From the NCBI RefSeq assembly GCF_000006565.2, contig NC_031478.1, forward strand, positions 3,739,127-3,803,126: a stretch of 64,000 nt of DNA. The letters run 5' to 3'. Position numbers and translations under genes: made by a program. How positions within the stretch are numbered: the first letter of the stretch is position 1; the number at the start of each line of letters is the position of its first letter. A model generated the notes under the pieces. The model saw only the letters and a list, made by a program, of their open reading frames with translations, was not told the DNA's origin and made no database searches. Below, one piece after another: positions 46,506 through 58,609 of this stretch. This stretch comes from Toxoplasma gondii ME49. Its lineage: Eukaryota; Apicomplexa; Conoidasida; Eucoccidiorida; Sarcocystidae.

Positions 46506-48287
46506 TTCCTGGATTTCCTTCCCTCACTTTCCGAGCAGACTCGTTACTCGTTCAGTGCTGCATCGCCGCATGCGTCTGGTAAGCCAACCGCGTTCATGTT
46601 TTGCCTTCCTTCCAGCCGGAGCTGTCTTTGCGGGGGCGCACTTTGACAAGAACACGGAGCTGGCAATCGTGCAGATGGTCATGCTTCTGCGAGAGTGTGC
46701 GGCTGGAATCTCGCACGCAGTTCTGTGTTTCTCTTTCGACTGTCCCTGTAACGCAACTCTCTTCACGGTGCCGTAGAAAGGAAGCCCCGAATTTGCATCC
46801 ATCTGGAAGCGAAAACCGCGCCGGGAAACGAAATTCGGAATACCTAATGGGCAGGCACGCAGTCGACAGAGCCGAGAGGCTTGATACCTTTTCGTTGTAG
46901 TCTTTGAACGGACCGCTCTCTCGATTGATTTCGCTGCCGCAAACCGGACGTAAAGAACTCCAGAATTCTTTGCCGAGTCTCGCCGTTCGGAGGCGGCACT
47001 CCTTGAATGCGAACTTCCTTCTGCGTGGTTTTCGGCTGATTTACGAGGCTCTCAAAGGTCCGAGTTTTCTGTGCATATCCAAGCTTTCATAATGATTGGA
47101 AATCTAGTGCGGGCGCTTCCCCAGTCTGTTGCAAAGCATTCACTGTGTTTCCCGTATACTCTGCAAGTAGTTCGGTGTATAAGCTGATCATCGTGACTCC
47201 TAGAGCCACTGAATGCCCACAAGCGCCGAACATTCTATCAACCTTCCATGATGTGGTGATATCCTAATGCAGGTATGGACCTCAAGATGCAGCGGCCGTT
47301 GGGCTCATGTACTGGCTGGGACGTCAGGTACGTGCAGGAGATTCATGATTTTTTCCTTTTCTGCAGGACTCGTTCCCCCTTGGCACCAAATCGCCCATGT
47401 TTTGTATACATTTGCATGTCTGCAGCCACACACCATAATATATGAAGAAACACGAACAAATGCAGATACGTATATAGAGATATTCAGAGATATTTGTGTC
47501 TGATGTAGACGCCCGTGCTGGTCGCAGGCAACTATGTTCCAGGGAAAAAGCTGTGCCTTTCAGGCTTGTCAAAGTCTTGTCAAGCGAGCTTGGTGTGTCG
47601 TACCAACGCTAGTGTATGCATGTGAGAGACCGTCGTAGCGGCATTCGCCTATATATATATATATATATATATATATTCATGCAGAGAGAGACTTGTACTC
47701 ACACTTTCTGGCTGAAAAGAGAGGTAACCCCAGTCGCTGTCCAGATGCAAGCAAGTATTTATTCAAGGATCTCGCTCTGATACACAAGACGCGTCCCTCA
47801 CAGCTCGGCCACTTACCTATACGGGCATCATGGTATTCGTATGCGGCGCTGCGACTTCACCGTTGTCACCCGGGGCGCCCGTAGCGCTAACAGGGGGACG
47901 AGAGGTTTCCTCGAACTTTTGTTCGTGCCTTTGTTTCATTAGAGTTTGTTCCAGTCTGCAGTTAGACAAATCGAACTTCATGTGCGTACAAAAGTACGCG
48001 TGCAGGGGTGGCTGGGGAACACAGAGAATTTCCGGTGTGTCTGTTTAGTACGCACTTACACATGCATGCGTCGAACAGGAAGAGATATGGAAATGCAGAT
48101 GTTGGAAACGAGATTGGTGAGCAATATGTTGTGGTCACAGCACGGCAAGAAAGTGACGCCTCCTCACAAGCTCGCTTCTGACGGCCAGACAGCCCTCCAG
48201 GACTTCCTTAGACGCAAGAACCTTACTAGCCAGCAGGTCACAGTGGACTGGAAAGGCGCCAACGGCTACGTGAATCTCCGAAGCTGA
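46506..48287 (+). CDS. Uncertain spliced gene, 3' portion only
   Basis: Not recognised. Five candidate exons fit one reading frame through GT/AG junctions: 46506-46578, 46616-46747, 46901-46949, 47273-47327 and 47955-48287 (stop at 48285), 214 codons in all. The peptide has a protein-like look in the first four exons (FLDFLPSLSEQTRYSF, GAHFDKNTELAIVQMVMLLR, SIDFAAANRTYGPQDAAAV, GLMYWLGRQ), while the last exon ends in LTSQQVTVDWKGANGYVNL. An in-frame stop at 46500-46502 and the lack of an ATG mean that the 5' end is missing, or that the first exon boundary is wrong. An ATG with an excellent context (GCCACCATGAG) sits at 46499 but in another frame that does not join. Treat as a lead only. Confidence 0.3.
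47649..47676. repeat. (TA)n microsatellite
   Basis: TA run inside the proposed last intron of the uncertain gene at 46.5-48.3 kb. Confidence 0.95.
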
Positions 48288-49226
48288 GGAGAGTGCAGAT
48301 CAGAGATTCCGTGGCAGACCCTGTTGAGAAAGGCATTCCACACAACGATACGCCATCCGCAATTGTAGCTGCAAATGGTGTCCAGAACTGCGCTGAAATG
48401 CAAAAAAAATTATCGTACGAGTGGTGCGACACTTCCGGAACTGAGGATGAAGACGCTGCGGCAGTTCCACTCCACTCGACCGCAACATCGGAAGAAGTAA
48501 CCACCGACGGATGCCTGTTTTTGCTGTTGTAGCGGCACACTACATCCGTGTTCTGATCGGGATGAAGTCAGATGTTAGGTCTTACGGTCGGCTGGTCCAT
48601 TGTGGTTTCTCCCCAGAATCGTTGACCTTTGTGAAATCCAGTGGAATGAGTGCGTACCTTAGCGTGAATGTCGCCAAGACAAAACTGTGGCAACTTTCAT
48701 CGATTTCCCGAGTAATCTGCTGCCTTGGGATTCGGTGACTGACGAAACAAACGCGTGGCACTAACATGCTACGCAGAAGTCAGGGGAGTCGTTGACAGTT
48801 GTGAATGAGAACCCAGAAACTCGCTCCTCATAATACATCGTTTCGCTTGCGTGTTCTATTCATTTAATCTCGGTCGTTTCAGTACAGAACTGGGGTGCGG
48901 GAGACAGAGTGAAAAATCTGTACAAACGTTTGCTCTCAAGCACACCACGGCACCGTTGGGTGGTTTTCCGCTGCTGGTGGGGAAGAGACCTCAAAAATCC
49001 CGTCCTTCTGGAGATACGGATGAACGCAGAAGGAAAATGTGGCACCCAGCAGCACACTGAATGAGTGGCCGCGGCTTCGCTTCGATAAATACGAACCGGA
49101 TACCGACCGGTCTGTTTGTACTTTGCTCCTCGTTACCCAATGTACGAACTCATCGGACGGTTGCGGTCGGACGAGTGGGAAAGCGGTAAACATAAAACCA
49201 CTGCCGGAACACAAGGAAATAACCGA

Positions 49227-49228
<2 letters not shown>

Positions 49229-49262
<34 letters not shown>

Positions 49263-49298
49263 GTATATATATGTATATATATATATATATATATATAG
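49229..49298. repeat. Compound (TA)n/(TATG)n microsatellite
   Basis: About 70 bp of TA repeats broken by TATG units, intergenic, upstream of the TSP1-repeat gene. Confidence 0.95.
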
Positions 49299-51003
49299 CA
49301 GGTGCCCGCTCGAAAAGCGCTTCATCAAAGTGTCAGGTCTTAGAAAATTAACGACTGGGAGACCGAATGAGGAAATTTTGTGGTATCTATCGGTTTACAC
49401 AGACGTGTATACACTCGCACTGTGCCTGACTTGAATGCTGTAGACGTTGGTGTCTAACAAGGTAGAACGCGTGGTTTCGGTGGAAAGGTCATGTTCTAAG
49501 CTAAATGTTGGCCATATGTATGGATAGCCCATGTGGATCGTTCTGCTCTGCGGGTCTTCAATTCAGTATCTCATGTCTTTTCGGTCTTTCCTTGGAAAGC
49601 AGTGTATACTCAGTGTGACCAGGGTGAATCACCGGGGGAAAAAACCTAAAATGAGTTTGTTTTCTTGCTGACGATCGGAATCATGTGGAGCTGGGTCGAG
49701 ACAGCTGTCCCTCGTGCTATCGGCCTGCGCCCTCCCCCCGCCCGACACGCATCTCTATCTCTTTTGTGTGTTCAGTAGGCGACGTGGTGAGTAGTCTGCA
49801 GCGGAACCCGAGTTTGTCGTTCTTTCTTCTGAAGAAAAAAGTCAGCTTTGTGTTCGCATTTCCTTCCCGCTAGAAGACACACTTGGTGTAAAACCAAGAC
49901 TGTGCCGGGGTAGCTGCAGCACAACGGTGCCTTTTGAACAATCTTTTTTGACCTATTCTACCCGCGATGGGTGAAAGCGGAAGTGTCTGTTTTGCCTTCC
50001 AGCTTCCTCTCTACAACCTCTGGATGCTGTGTAGACAGGACGGGGTCTGAACAGCGATTTGTGCCACTCTCTCGAACGCAAGCGTTTGGATACGAAGCAA
50101 AGTATGGGATCCAATTTGCTGACAACCGTTCCCTCCTCGAGAGATGTGTCGCCGAACTGCAGATGTTGTTCCCCGTCCCTATTAAATAGTATCTATTGAC
50201 AATTGTTCCAAGAAGAGGAAAGAACTGCAAAAGATGTCTTCACCTTGAGGCAAAAGGCAACACGTTTTAGAAGCCCGGAAGTGAAACGCACACCTCCAGT
50301 GCGATGCTCCAGCTGCTCCGCCGAAAACAAGGCGCAGCCAAACTGCAGCACAGGCTTGGTTTACTGTCAGATCGATGGCGCTCTAGAAGATCTTCATACT
50401 ATTTTTTTTCTGACGTTGTTGTGTCGTAGAACGGGCCTTGTTCCTGTTTAGGATTCCAGGTCTGTTTAGGGACGCATACACGCATTGCTTAAAGTGTTCT
50501 GAAACACTCTCGCCTGCGGCCCGTCTTGTTTTCAGCACTCTCTGCTGTGCCCCAGAGCAACAATAACTGTACGGCCATGGTTTTTGTCTCGAACAGTGGA
50601 GTTCCCGCGGTCTCCACTAGAGCGATTTGGCCTTTGAGAGGAAGTGGGCGCCTCCGCCGTCGGTTTCCACTTTCTGCGGTGGAATTGTGGCACTATATGA
50701 GAGGATAGCTTGTTTTCGGGCGTTTTTCGACTCTGCCGGTTTTCTCGTTTCGCTTTTGGTTTGCACATCTTGTTCTGCAGACCGTCCCTGTTGAGGATTC
50801 CGGTCCATGGCTTTCGATCTAAATGCGTTTTTTGTTCAAAAACAGATTTTTTGCAGTCTGTTTGAAGATCGCTGAGAATCCCCTTTTCGACTGTTCGTTT
50901 TTACCTGTGTGTAGACGCTAGACTACGCGTTTCCTGCGACTCAACAACTATATACTTTGCATCCGCCGGACGACGCAAATTCATGGCTTGGTATATCCCG
51001 TAG

Positions 51004-51009
51004 CGTCTC
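51004..51009 (-). promoter_or_regulatory. GAGACG word upstream of the TSP1-repeat gene
   Basis: CGTCTC on the plus strand is the complement of GAGACG, a reported Toxoplasma promoter word. It lies 34 bp before the first possible start codon (51043) and 319 bp before the ATG at 51328. If it marks the promoter, a start downstream of 51043 becomes more likely. The evidence is positional only. Confidence 0.25.
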
Positions 51010-51042
51010 GAACCGTGCGAGTTTTTCCTAAGATTTCGACTT

Positions 51043-54000
51043 ATGCTTGCCTGCTTCCCAACAAGGAGACTGGATCGCTTCCAGACCGGAAACCAATGCT
51101 CTGTAGGTCACGAAGACCCGATCGTTCATGAGACAGTTTCTCCTTTCTCCGTCTTCGTCCGCTCGCCATGTCAGTGTTTCTCTTCCCCGTTCTGCGACTC
51201 GGTGGAGAAAGTTCTTCCTCGTCAAAGAGAAAAGAGGAGAGAAACCTCGTCCCGCGGGCTCTCCTGCGCTTGCCGTCGACCCTGCCGTATCTGTCGAAGC
51301 ACCTCAAGCAATTTTTGTCTCGAAACAATGCGCCCGTCCACACAAATGTCCATGCAAAAGGGTTTTGCCTGCCCTTCTCGCACGAGTGTTGACAAATCTA
51401 AATGTAAAGTGGCGGCCAAGGAAGGCCGTGGCGACAATAGCAACCCAATACGCTCTTCGGCAGTACACAATAACGAGGAGTCTAGCATCAGACGGTCGTC
51501 CCAGCTGCGATCCGTCGGGTGTGCCCGAGGGCGCAGTCTCGGAAGGTGGGTGCGCGCGATGGAGGAAGCTGCAGGATGGCCACGAAGGAAAACCTGCCGT
51601 GACATTGCGTTACCACCCAAGGAGTGCCTCTGTGGATCGGCTTCTACTATCTTGAGTCCTGGCACAAACTCCTGGCTTTCTGCCTCTCTCCGTTCCTCCG
51701 TCACCCATGCCCTTCGTTCCAGTCGCCGCGTCGCTCGCGTAAGCGCTGTCGGCTGCGCGCAGACGCTGTTTTTGCTTTGTCTTCTCTTGCCCCTGAGGTT
51801 TCACAGCGGTAACGAACTCCAGGCATTTTATTCCCCACTGACGTTCGCCGCCACGAGCAACGTGCTGGGGGAAAGTGTGCAGGACGACTTTTCTGCCACG
51901 TCGCCAGACTGTTCCCTCGGCTCTTCTGGCGAAGGTGCCTCGTGCCTCCTGGCCTACGCGTTCGACGCTCCAGATCCTTTTCACCTACTGCGAACAACAC
52001 CGAAAAGCGCGTTTCCCCATCTCTACTTGCAGGATGCTCCGGGCGGGGCCTCTGCATCTGCGCTGGTGGCCGTTTCAAGCCGGCGTCTGAGTCTGCAAGA
52101 CGCTGCGGCTGCGAGTCCGCCCAAGTTGCATACCTCTCCTCTGCCGGAGTCGAGAGAATTCCGCACCAGTCCGTTTCTGGACAGAGGCACGGACTTCCGA
52201 GAAATTCCCCCCGAGACCACCCCTGCAGAAAATGCATTAGGACGCTCGAGCGCCAGACTGCTGAGTGACGCAGAAATCTTCGACTTCGCCGTTCGACGGC
52301 TGCAGGGTTTCGGAAGCCTCTTCGGAGGTTCTGGAGCGGGCAGCTCCTCAGATCGCGCGAAGAAAAGACCAGGCAGTTTCGACCTCGACGCCGACGAGAA
52401 TTTGAGCAGCACGTCTCTAAGCAGCGGACCTGGAGGTCGAAAGGTTCTAGTTAGCAACGGCTTGGTCTGCGAAGACGACGCTCGCGTGGAAGAGTTCGGC
52501 GCCAAGTGCAAACTGATTGCGCGTTCTTTGGGCGGGCGACTCGGCTGCGAAAAGAAGCTCTCTGAAATCGCTCCGGACGGACAACTTCCTCCAACCATCC
52601 CGGCTTTCTCTCGCGTTGCTGACGCGTGTCCCCTCACATGCGGCCTATGCGAAGAATGCGCTCCCGGATGCGCACTCTGGTTCCTTGGAAACACTCTGTG
52701 CGACGAAGCCTGCAACAATGCGCTTTGTCAGTTCGATGGTGGCGACTGCTGGAGCGCCGACTGCGTCGTCAGTGAATGGAACGAATGGTCCAACTGCAGC
52801 ATCACTTGCGGAGGACCCGGAACCGAAAAACGCAGCCGAGAAATCAAAAGCAAACCGAAACAGGGCGGATCGCCTTGCCCTAAACTCGAGGTACACACCA
52901 ACAGATTCCCAAACATCAATTGGAAAAGCACGTGTTATCTATAATACATGGTGGAAATACACGTGCCATACATATATATACGTATATGTATATGCCGGAA
53001 ATTCACAGTTTAGTGATGCAGAAAAAGACCTGGCAGCTCCCTTGTGTAAATAGAAATGACCAGTAAACGCTGGAATGCCCGTTCTCCCGCAAACGCGTGT
53101 GTATAAAGCACGTGTACATCGGGAACGCATCTGTCGAAGCAGGCGCAAACACATTTCTTGATGCGCATAGGTCTGAAGGTCTGATCTAGGTTTGTGTATG
53201 CACACGAATAGAGCTGTGAGTGAGCGACTGGTGGCTCTCTGCAGGGACGAAGAAGCCAAGACGCGTTGTCACCTTACGAGCGCTTGGCTTCTTTTGAGAA
53301 GAGGCGTGATTAGACGTTTTGAAACTTTTTTCCCGGTGCATGTCGCCTGATGTGGCCAGGAAACTCGCGAGGGCTGCAACGCCCACGTCAAGTGCCCGGA
53401 AAACTGCGTCGTAAGCGAGTGGGGAGAATGGAGTGATTGTTCAACAACTTGCGGCGAAGGGCAGAGCAGACGCCAGAGAGAAATTCTCAAGCATCCTGAC
53501 ACAAACGGTGAGTTCGCTGTGTATCATTTTGCCTTTTATAGAATGTCTTACAACAGTTGTGCATACTTTGGTGCCCTTCCACAAGCGACAAATATCTTTT
53601 ACGCGTGTCACACGGCGACACGTTCCTCCCGTGTTGACATTTCACAGCACTACGCGATTAGGTTCACTTTGAAAGGGATTGTGTCCACTTTGAACGGCAT
53701 TGTTTTTTTCTCCGACAAACACCAGACCCGACTGTATAGGCCAAGATGCAGGCAGCCGAACAGAGTGGAGGGACTCTAAAGCAAAAGTATGCGCCGACGC
53801 AGACACTGACACTCAGCCACAAAGAAAGCCACGGCGCTGTGTGCCTTCGCTTCCACGTGCAGACCTTGATGCCGATTTCTTATGAGCTTCCTTTAGGACA
53901 AAAGTGTCCCGAGACAGAACAGGCGCGGGTTTGCATGAAAGATTCCTGCACAACGGCTTGCGTTGTCTCTGAGTGGAGTGAATGGGGACCTTGCGGTGCT

Positions 54001-57000
54001 TCTTGCGGAGGCGGCGAACGCACTCGAAAGCGCAGCATTGTTTCTCCTCCCGTCAACGGCGGGGCGCTTTGTCCATCGCTCACTGAAGATGAGGTAAACT
54101 CACCTTCTAATACCGTTTTCTAGGCGAGAGAGAACAAGGGTGCTGGCATACGCATCAACGTTACTGTTTGTTCCTTGGTGCATGCACCGAATCCGTATCA
54201 TGTGTACTCATGTACGTATATACATTTATATATATATATACATATATATATATATACATATATATATAAATGTAGTTGTGGTGGCCCATTGATTCCTACG
54301 CGTGCCACGATAGTTACTAGAATGCAGATATGGTTTGTGTGTATTCAACTGTATCTGCATGTGCGTGTGGACTTCACATTCACTGCGTATATGCCTGCAC
54401 ATACGAGATGCAGACGATGTTCGCACTCGCGTCTCGGGATCACCTGTGTAACAGTTCATTTCTCATGATACCGTCGTTTTCTCGCCATATATATATATGT
54501 ATGAATATATATATATATATATATATAGTTATATTTATGTACATACACGGATACATGCATACATACATGCATGAAGATGCGTCATAGGGGCGTACAGAGA
54601 AGGGGCAGGGACAGAAAAATCCTGGAGACGGTTCGTGCTGTTTGCGATTTACATGCGCACACCCAAGACCGAGTATCTATATCTGTATTCGTGTCTCTGT
54701 ATTCATCGCTTTCTATCTCTTTATATATCCTTCTCTGTCTAAGTTTCTCTATCTATTTCTGTTTTCGTCTACATCTAACTTCCAGTATCTATACGCATGT
54801 CTGTCTATCTGTTGGGGTCTAAGTATCTCAACGAAAGACATAGATGCATGAATGTTTTTCCCTGCAGGTGTGCAACGACTTTTCCTGCGATGGGGGCTGC
54901 GAGGTCGGGCCGTGGAGTGACTGGAGCTCATGCACCGCGCCGTGTGGAGGAGGCACAAAGACAAGAATGCGGGAAGTTCGCAGAAAGGAGAGCGGCGCAG
55001 ACTGTCCGCCTCGTCGCCAAGAGGCCGTCTGCAATCAACACATTTGCGGTAACTCGAAAAGCGACCGACTCTTATGTTCGCTTCGTTAGAAAGGGGAAGC
55101 TTTCACGATCTCGAATAGACAAAAGAGCCACTGAGACAGCGCGCCTCCTCGTTGAGAGACGTTGGGATGCAGCCGCTGTCGATACCAGAGGAACGTTGTT
55201 TTTCACAGATACGGCAACACAAAAAATTATTTCAGCGTCATAAAACGACCGAAACCTGAAGGTATACTCTGCCACCTGCCGAGCAATATCGACACTCACA
55301 TTTTACCTGTCTAAAAACAGCTTCCTCGCGTGCATGTACAAGTACATCTATACGTTCCTGTACCCACGCATCCGACTACGTACACCTATGCATGCAGGCT
55401 GGGTACATCAATGCATGCAAGCTGAGTGTGCATCAATGCATGCAAGCTGAGTGTGCATCAATGCATGCAAGCTGAATGTGCATCAATGCATGCAGGCTGA
55501 ATACAACAGCACCTTCAGGTTGTATATAACGCTGCATCGGGGATTTGGCATTTGATCCTCGTTTACTGTTTTCTCAGAATCAGCATCCATCTCTCTTTGT
55601 TCTCGTGTAATGTCTCCTCTCTCACATCTGCGCCTGCCTTTTCTCTCTCCCGCCACTGGTTTTTTTTCTCACCTTCTCTCCTGACTCTTGGAATCTTCTC
55701 CATCCCTCGAGATGCCTGAGATTCGGCGAACTGCTTCGCACGCTCCCCACTGTGTCTTCTCTTTCTCCGCGGTTTCAGCAATCGACTGCGCCGTCTCCGA
55801 GTGGACTCCCTGGAGCGCATGCAGTGTGCCTTGTGGAGAAGGGCAAGAAAGCAGACGCAGACATGTAACGACAGAGCCTGAGGGCATGGGCTCGCCTTGT
55901 CCACCTCTCGCGCAAGATCGTCCCTGCTTCGCGGGTCTCTGCTCTTCCGAGTGTCTCGTCTCTGACTGGAGCGAATGGAGCGTCTGCACAGCTAGCTGTG
56001 GATTTGGAACTCGTACCAGACAGCGATCTGTCGAGGTAACACACACACTGTCAACAGCGCTGATACACGCAGACTTCAAACATCCATCTTGTACAAGACG
56101 TGTACATACAACATACATAGACATATATATATATATATATTTATTTATAACGTTTAGGTGTACGTGTGTGGATCTGTATGTATGAAGCAGCAGTCCACCC
56201 ACTTGTGACCCTTTGTCGAGCTTAGAGTCATTTTCTTGTACGCCTGGCACTCCTTCTGAGACATCTGACTGACCACGAGCACGTTGCTCTCTTACGAAGA
56301 CGCTCTGTTGCCATAAAAAACTGCCGTCGAGAAAGACAGACCAGAGAAATCCTGCAGGCTATATATTTAAATGTATGTATATGCACATATGTAACTGTAT
56401 CCACGGTCACGAGAATGCGTAGCTTGCATATGGTGACGGTGAAAACGGGCATCTGTCACATCTCGGTTTTTTTGACCTTTTTCGCTGTCGTTGAGGTTTC
56501 AGTATCATCTGCCTGCTTATCGCTCTGTTTTCTCTTCCGTTTCTCTTTTTCGTCACTTGCGTTTTCGCCCTTCTCTTCCTCGCTTTTGTGCCGTCTGCCT
56601 CACTCCCCACTCTTAGCTGTCTCAAGCAGTCCATGAGGGCGGGGGTGGTGTACAGCCGCCAGGACGACCGCGGTTGTCTCTACTCCATGCCTTAAGTCCT
56701 CTCCAAGAGGCCAGGACTTGAAATGCGTCTGGTGGAGATCTTGCATGTCTCTGCGTCCTGGTTTTACTCAGTGTCCAGGGTCCTAAGTGGCGCCCGGAGG
56801 GAAGCACTCGGTTGCCCGTTGCCCGTTCTGCTCAACGTGCGTTTTTTGCCGTGTTCGCCCGCTGTACAGACACCGCCGACAGAGTCGGGAGGCGCGGGGT
56901 GTCCAGATTTGCAGGAAAGCGAAGAATGCTTTTCCAACTGTCCTGTTTCCTGCGTGGTCGGCGAGTGGGAAGACTGGGGCGAATGCGCTGATCTCTGCCA

Positions 57001-58574
57001 CCAGGTACTCTTCTGAAAAGCCAGTGACCTCGACGGTGTTGACACAAGCTTTTCACCGAGGCGTTCACCTCACAAAATATAAAAGCGCTCCCCAAAGATG
57101 TCTTGAGGTGAACCTCTGGGTAAAACCACGCAACTCCCTGCTCATCTATCAGCTTACCAAGTTCGCTGTCTATATCTCTGTCTGTACATCTGCATCCACT
57201 TACAGCGGTACCTCTCAACCTATCTCTCTGTATACATCCACAACTATACATATGTATATATACATACATATAAATATATGTATGTGTATGTTTCTGCCGG
57301 TGGGACTACACGTTCGTGCCTGTGTCTTTCTGTCCACCTATGGAATGCTGGATGATGGCAAACCTACGTCTCCATCCACCTATTTGTCTGAACAGTGTGT
57401 CAAAACCGCAATCTGTCTACTCACGTTTATGTGCCACTGTCTGTACATGAAGACTTCACTCGCGCGTCAAGACCGTTTACCTCTCAGTCGAACGCTCGGT
57501 AAACAACTTCTAGCCCTTTGTCCGTGGAGACACGCGCTCGTGCGTCTACACGAAAAGATATAAATAGGTGAATGGAAAAACAACTCGAGAAACCGCGGCT
57601 GTTCTCTCCACTTTGACTTCAACTCTACGTCGCTATTGGTAGAAGTAAATTCGGAGTTCCCGAGCATTTCCCCCCCTTTCGTCTCTCTTGTATATGGCTG
57701 CCGCCGTGCTCCTCTCGCCCTGTCGCTACACCTGAACGTTGCTCCAAGTGTCTCTCCGAGTCGGCGGCGGGCGGCTTCTCCCCTTCGTACGATGTGGAGA
57801 CCGAAAGAAGCTGTCCTTTTGGTGTTTTCTCGTTTCCTCCGACGCACAGCCGTTTTTCGTCCGGATTCTCTCGTGACTCACTGGGGGATGCTCGCCATCT
57901 ACACCACGTCCGTTTTCTCTCGATCGCCTGCCCATCAGGTTGGAGTGCTCGAGCCCATAACGACTCGCAGCCGGGCCGTTCTGCTGGAGGCGCCCGACTG
58001 CCCGCCGCCCTCCACGTTGATTCAAAGTCAATCTTGTGTGGCTCTCGGATTCCACTGTGGTAGGGGACAGGCGAAAAAGAGACTTTCCTGGACCTCCACG
58101 AACGGTTTGACACATACGTTTCCGCGGCCATCGCACCTCATCACACAGAGGAACGACAGCTTCTCAAAACACCCCGCAACGCGCAAAAAATTTAAAAAAA
58201 GTCACGTACACACTTGGCCTGTACACATGCATATATATATATATGTATATATATGTATATATATGTATATATACAGATATATGTATAGATACAGATATGT
58301 ATATATAGAGGAGTGAATGTGTGTGGTTTTTGTGTGTATGGAAAGGGACGACGCTGGGATTCGATAGACGTCAAGGGAGGTCGGGTGTTTGACGTTTCTT
58401 TCCAGGTCCACAAATGCCGTAGAGGCACTCCGACTTCTCTTTCAACTTCGTCTCCATTGCTGTTTGTGACTCTGCGTCTAGAGAGAACAGGCGCTAGAAA
58501 CGCGTCCCTACCTGTGTTCGTGTCTCCCTCGCCCTCAGTCTTTGTGTATGCAAGCAAATACATATACATATACA

Positions 58575-58609
<35 letters not shown>

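Larger units (their letters stand above)
48288..51042. other. Intergenic, no supported gene
   Basis: Contains a long (TA)n array near 49230-49298 and short frames only. Frames at 49971-50189 and 50203-50451 are moderately protein-like but lack a good start, domain or neighbouring exon. Confidence 0.55.

Noticed and set aside
49229..49298. TA-rich arrays as a possible CRISPR or origin-like structure
   Set aside because: They are simple microsatellites without spacers or regular repeat units; the genome is eukaryotic.
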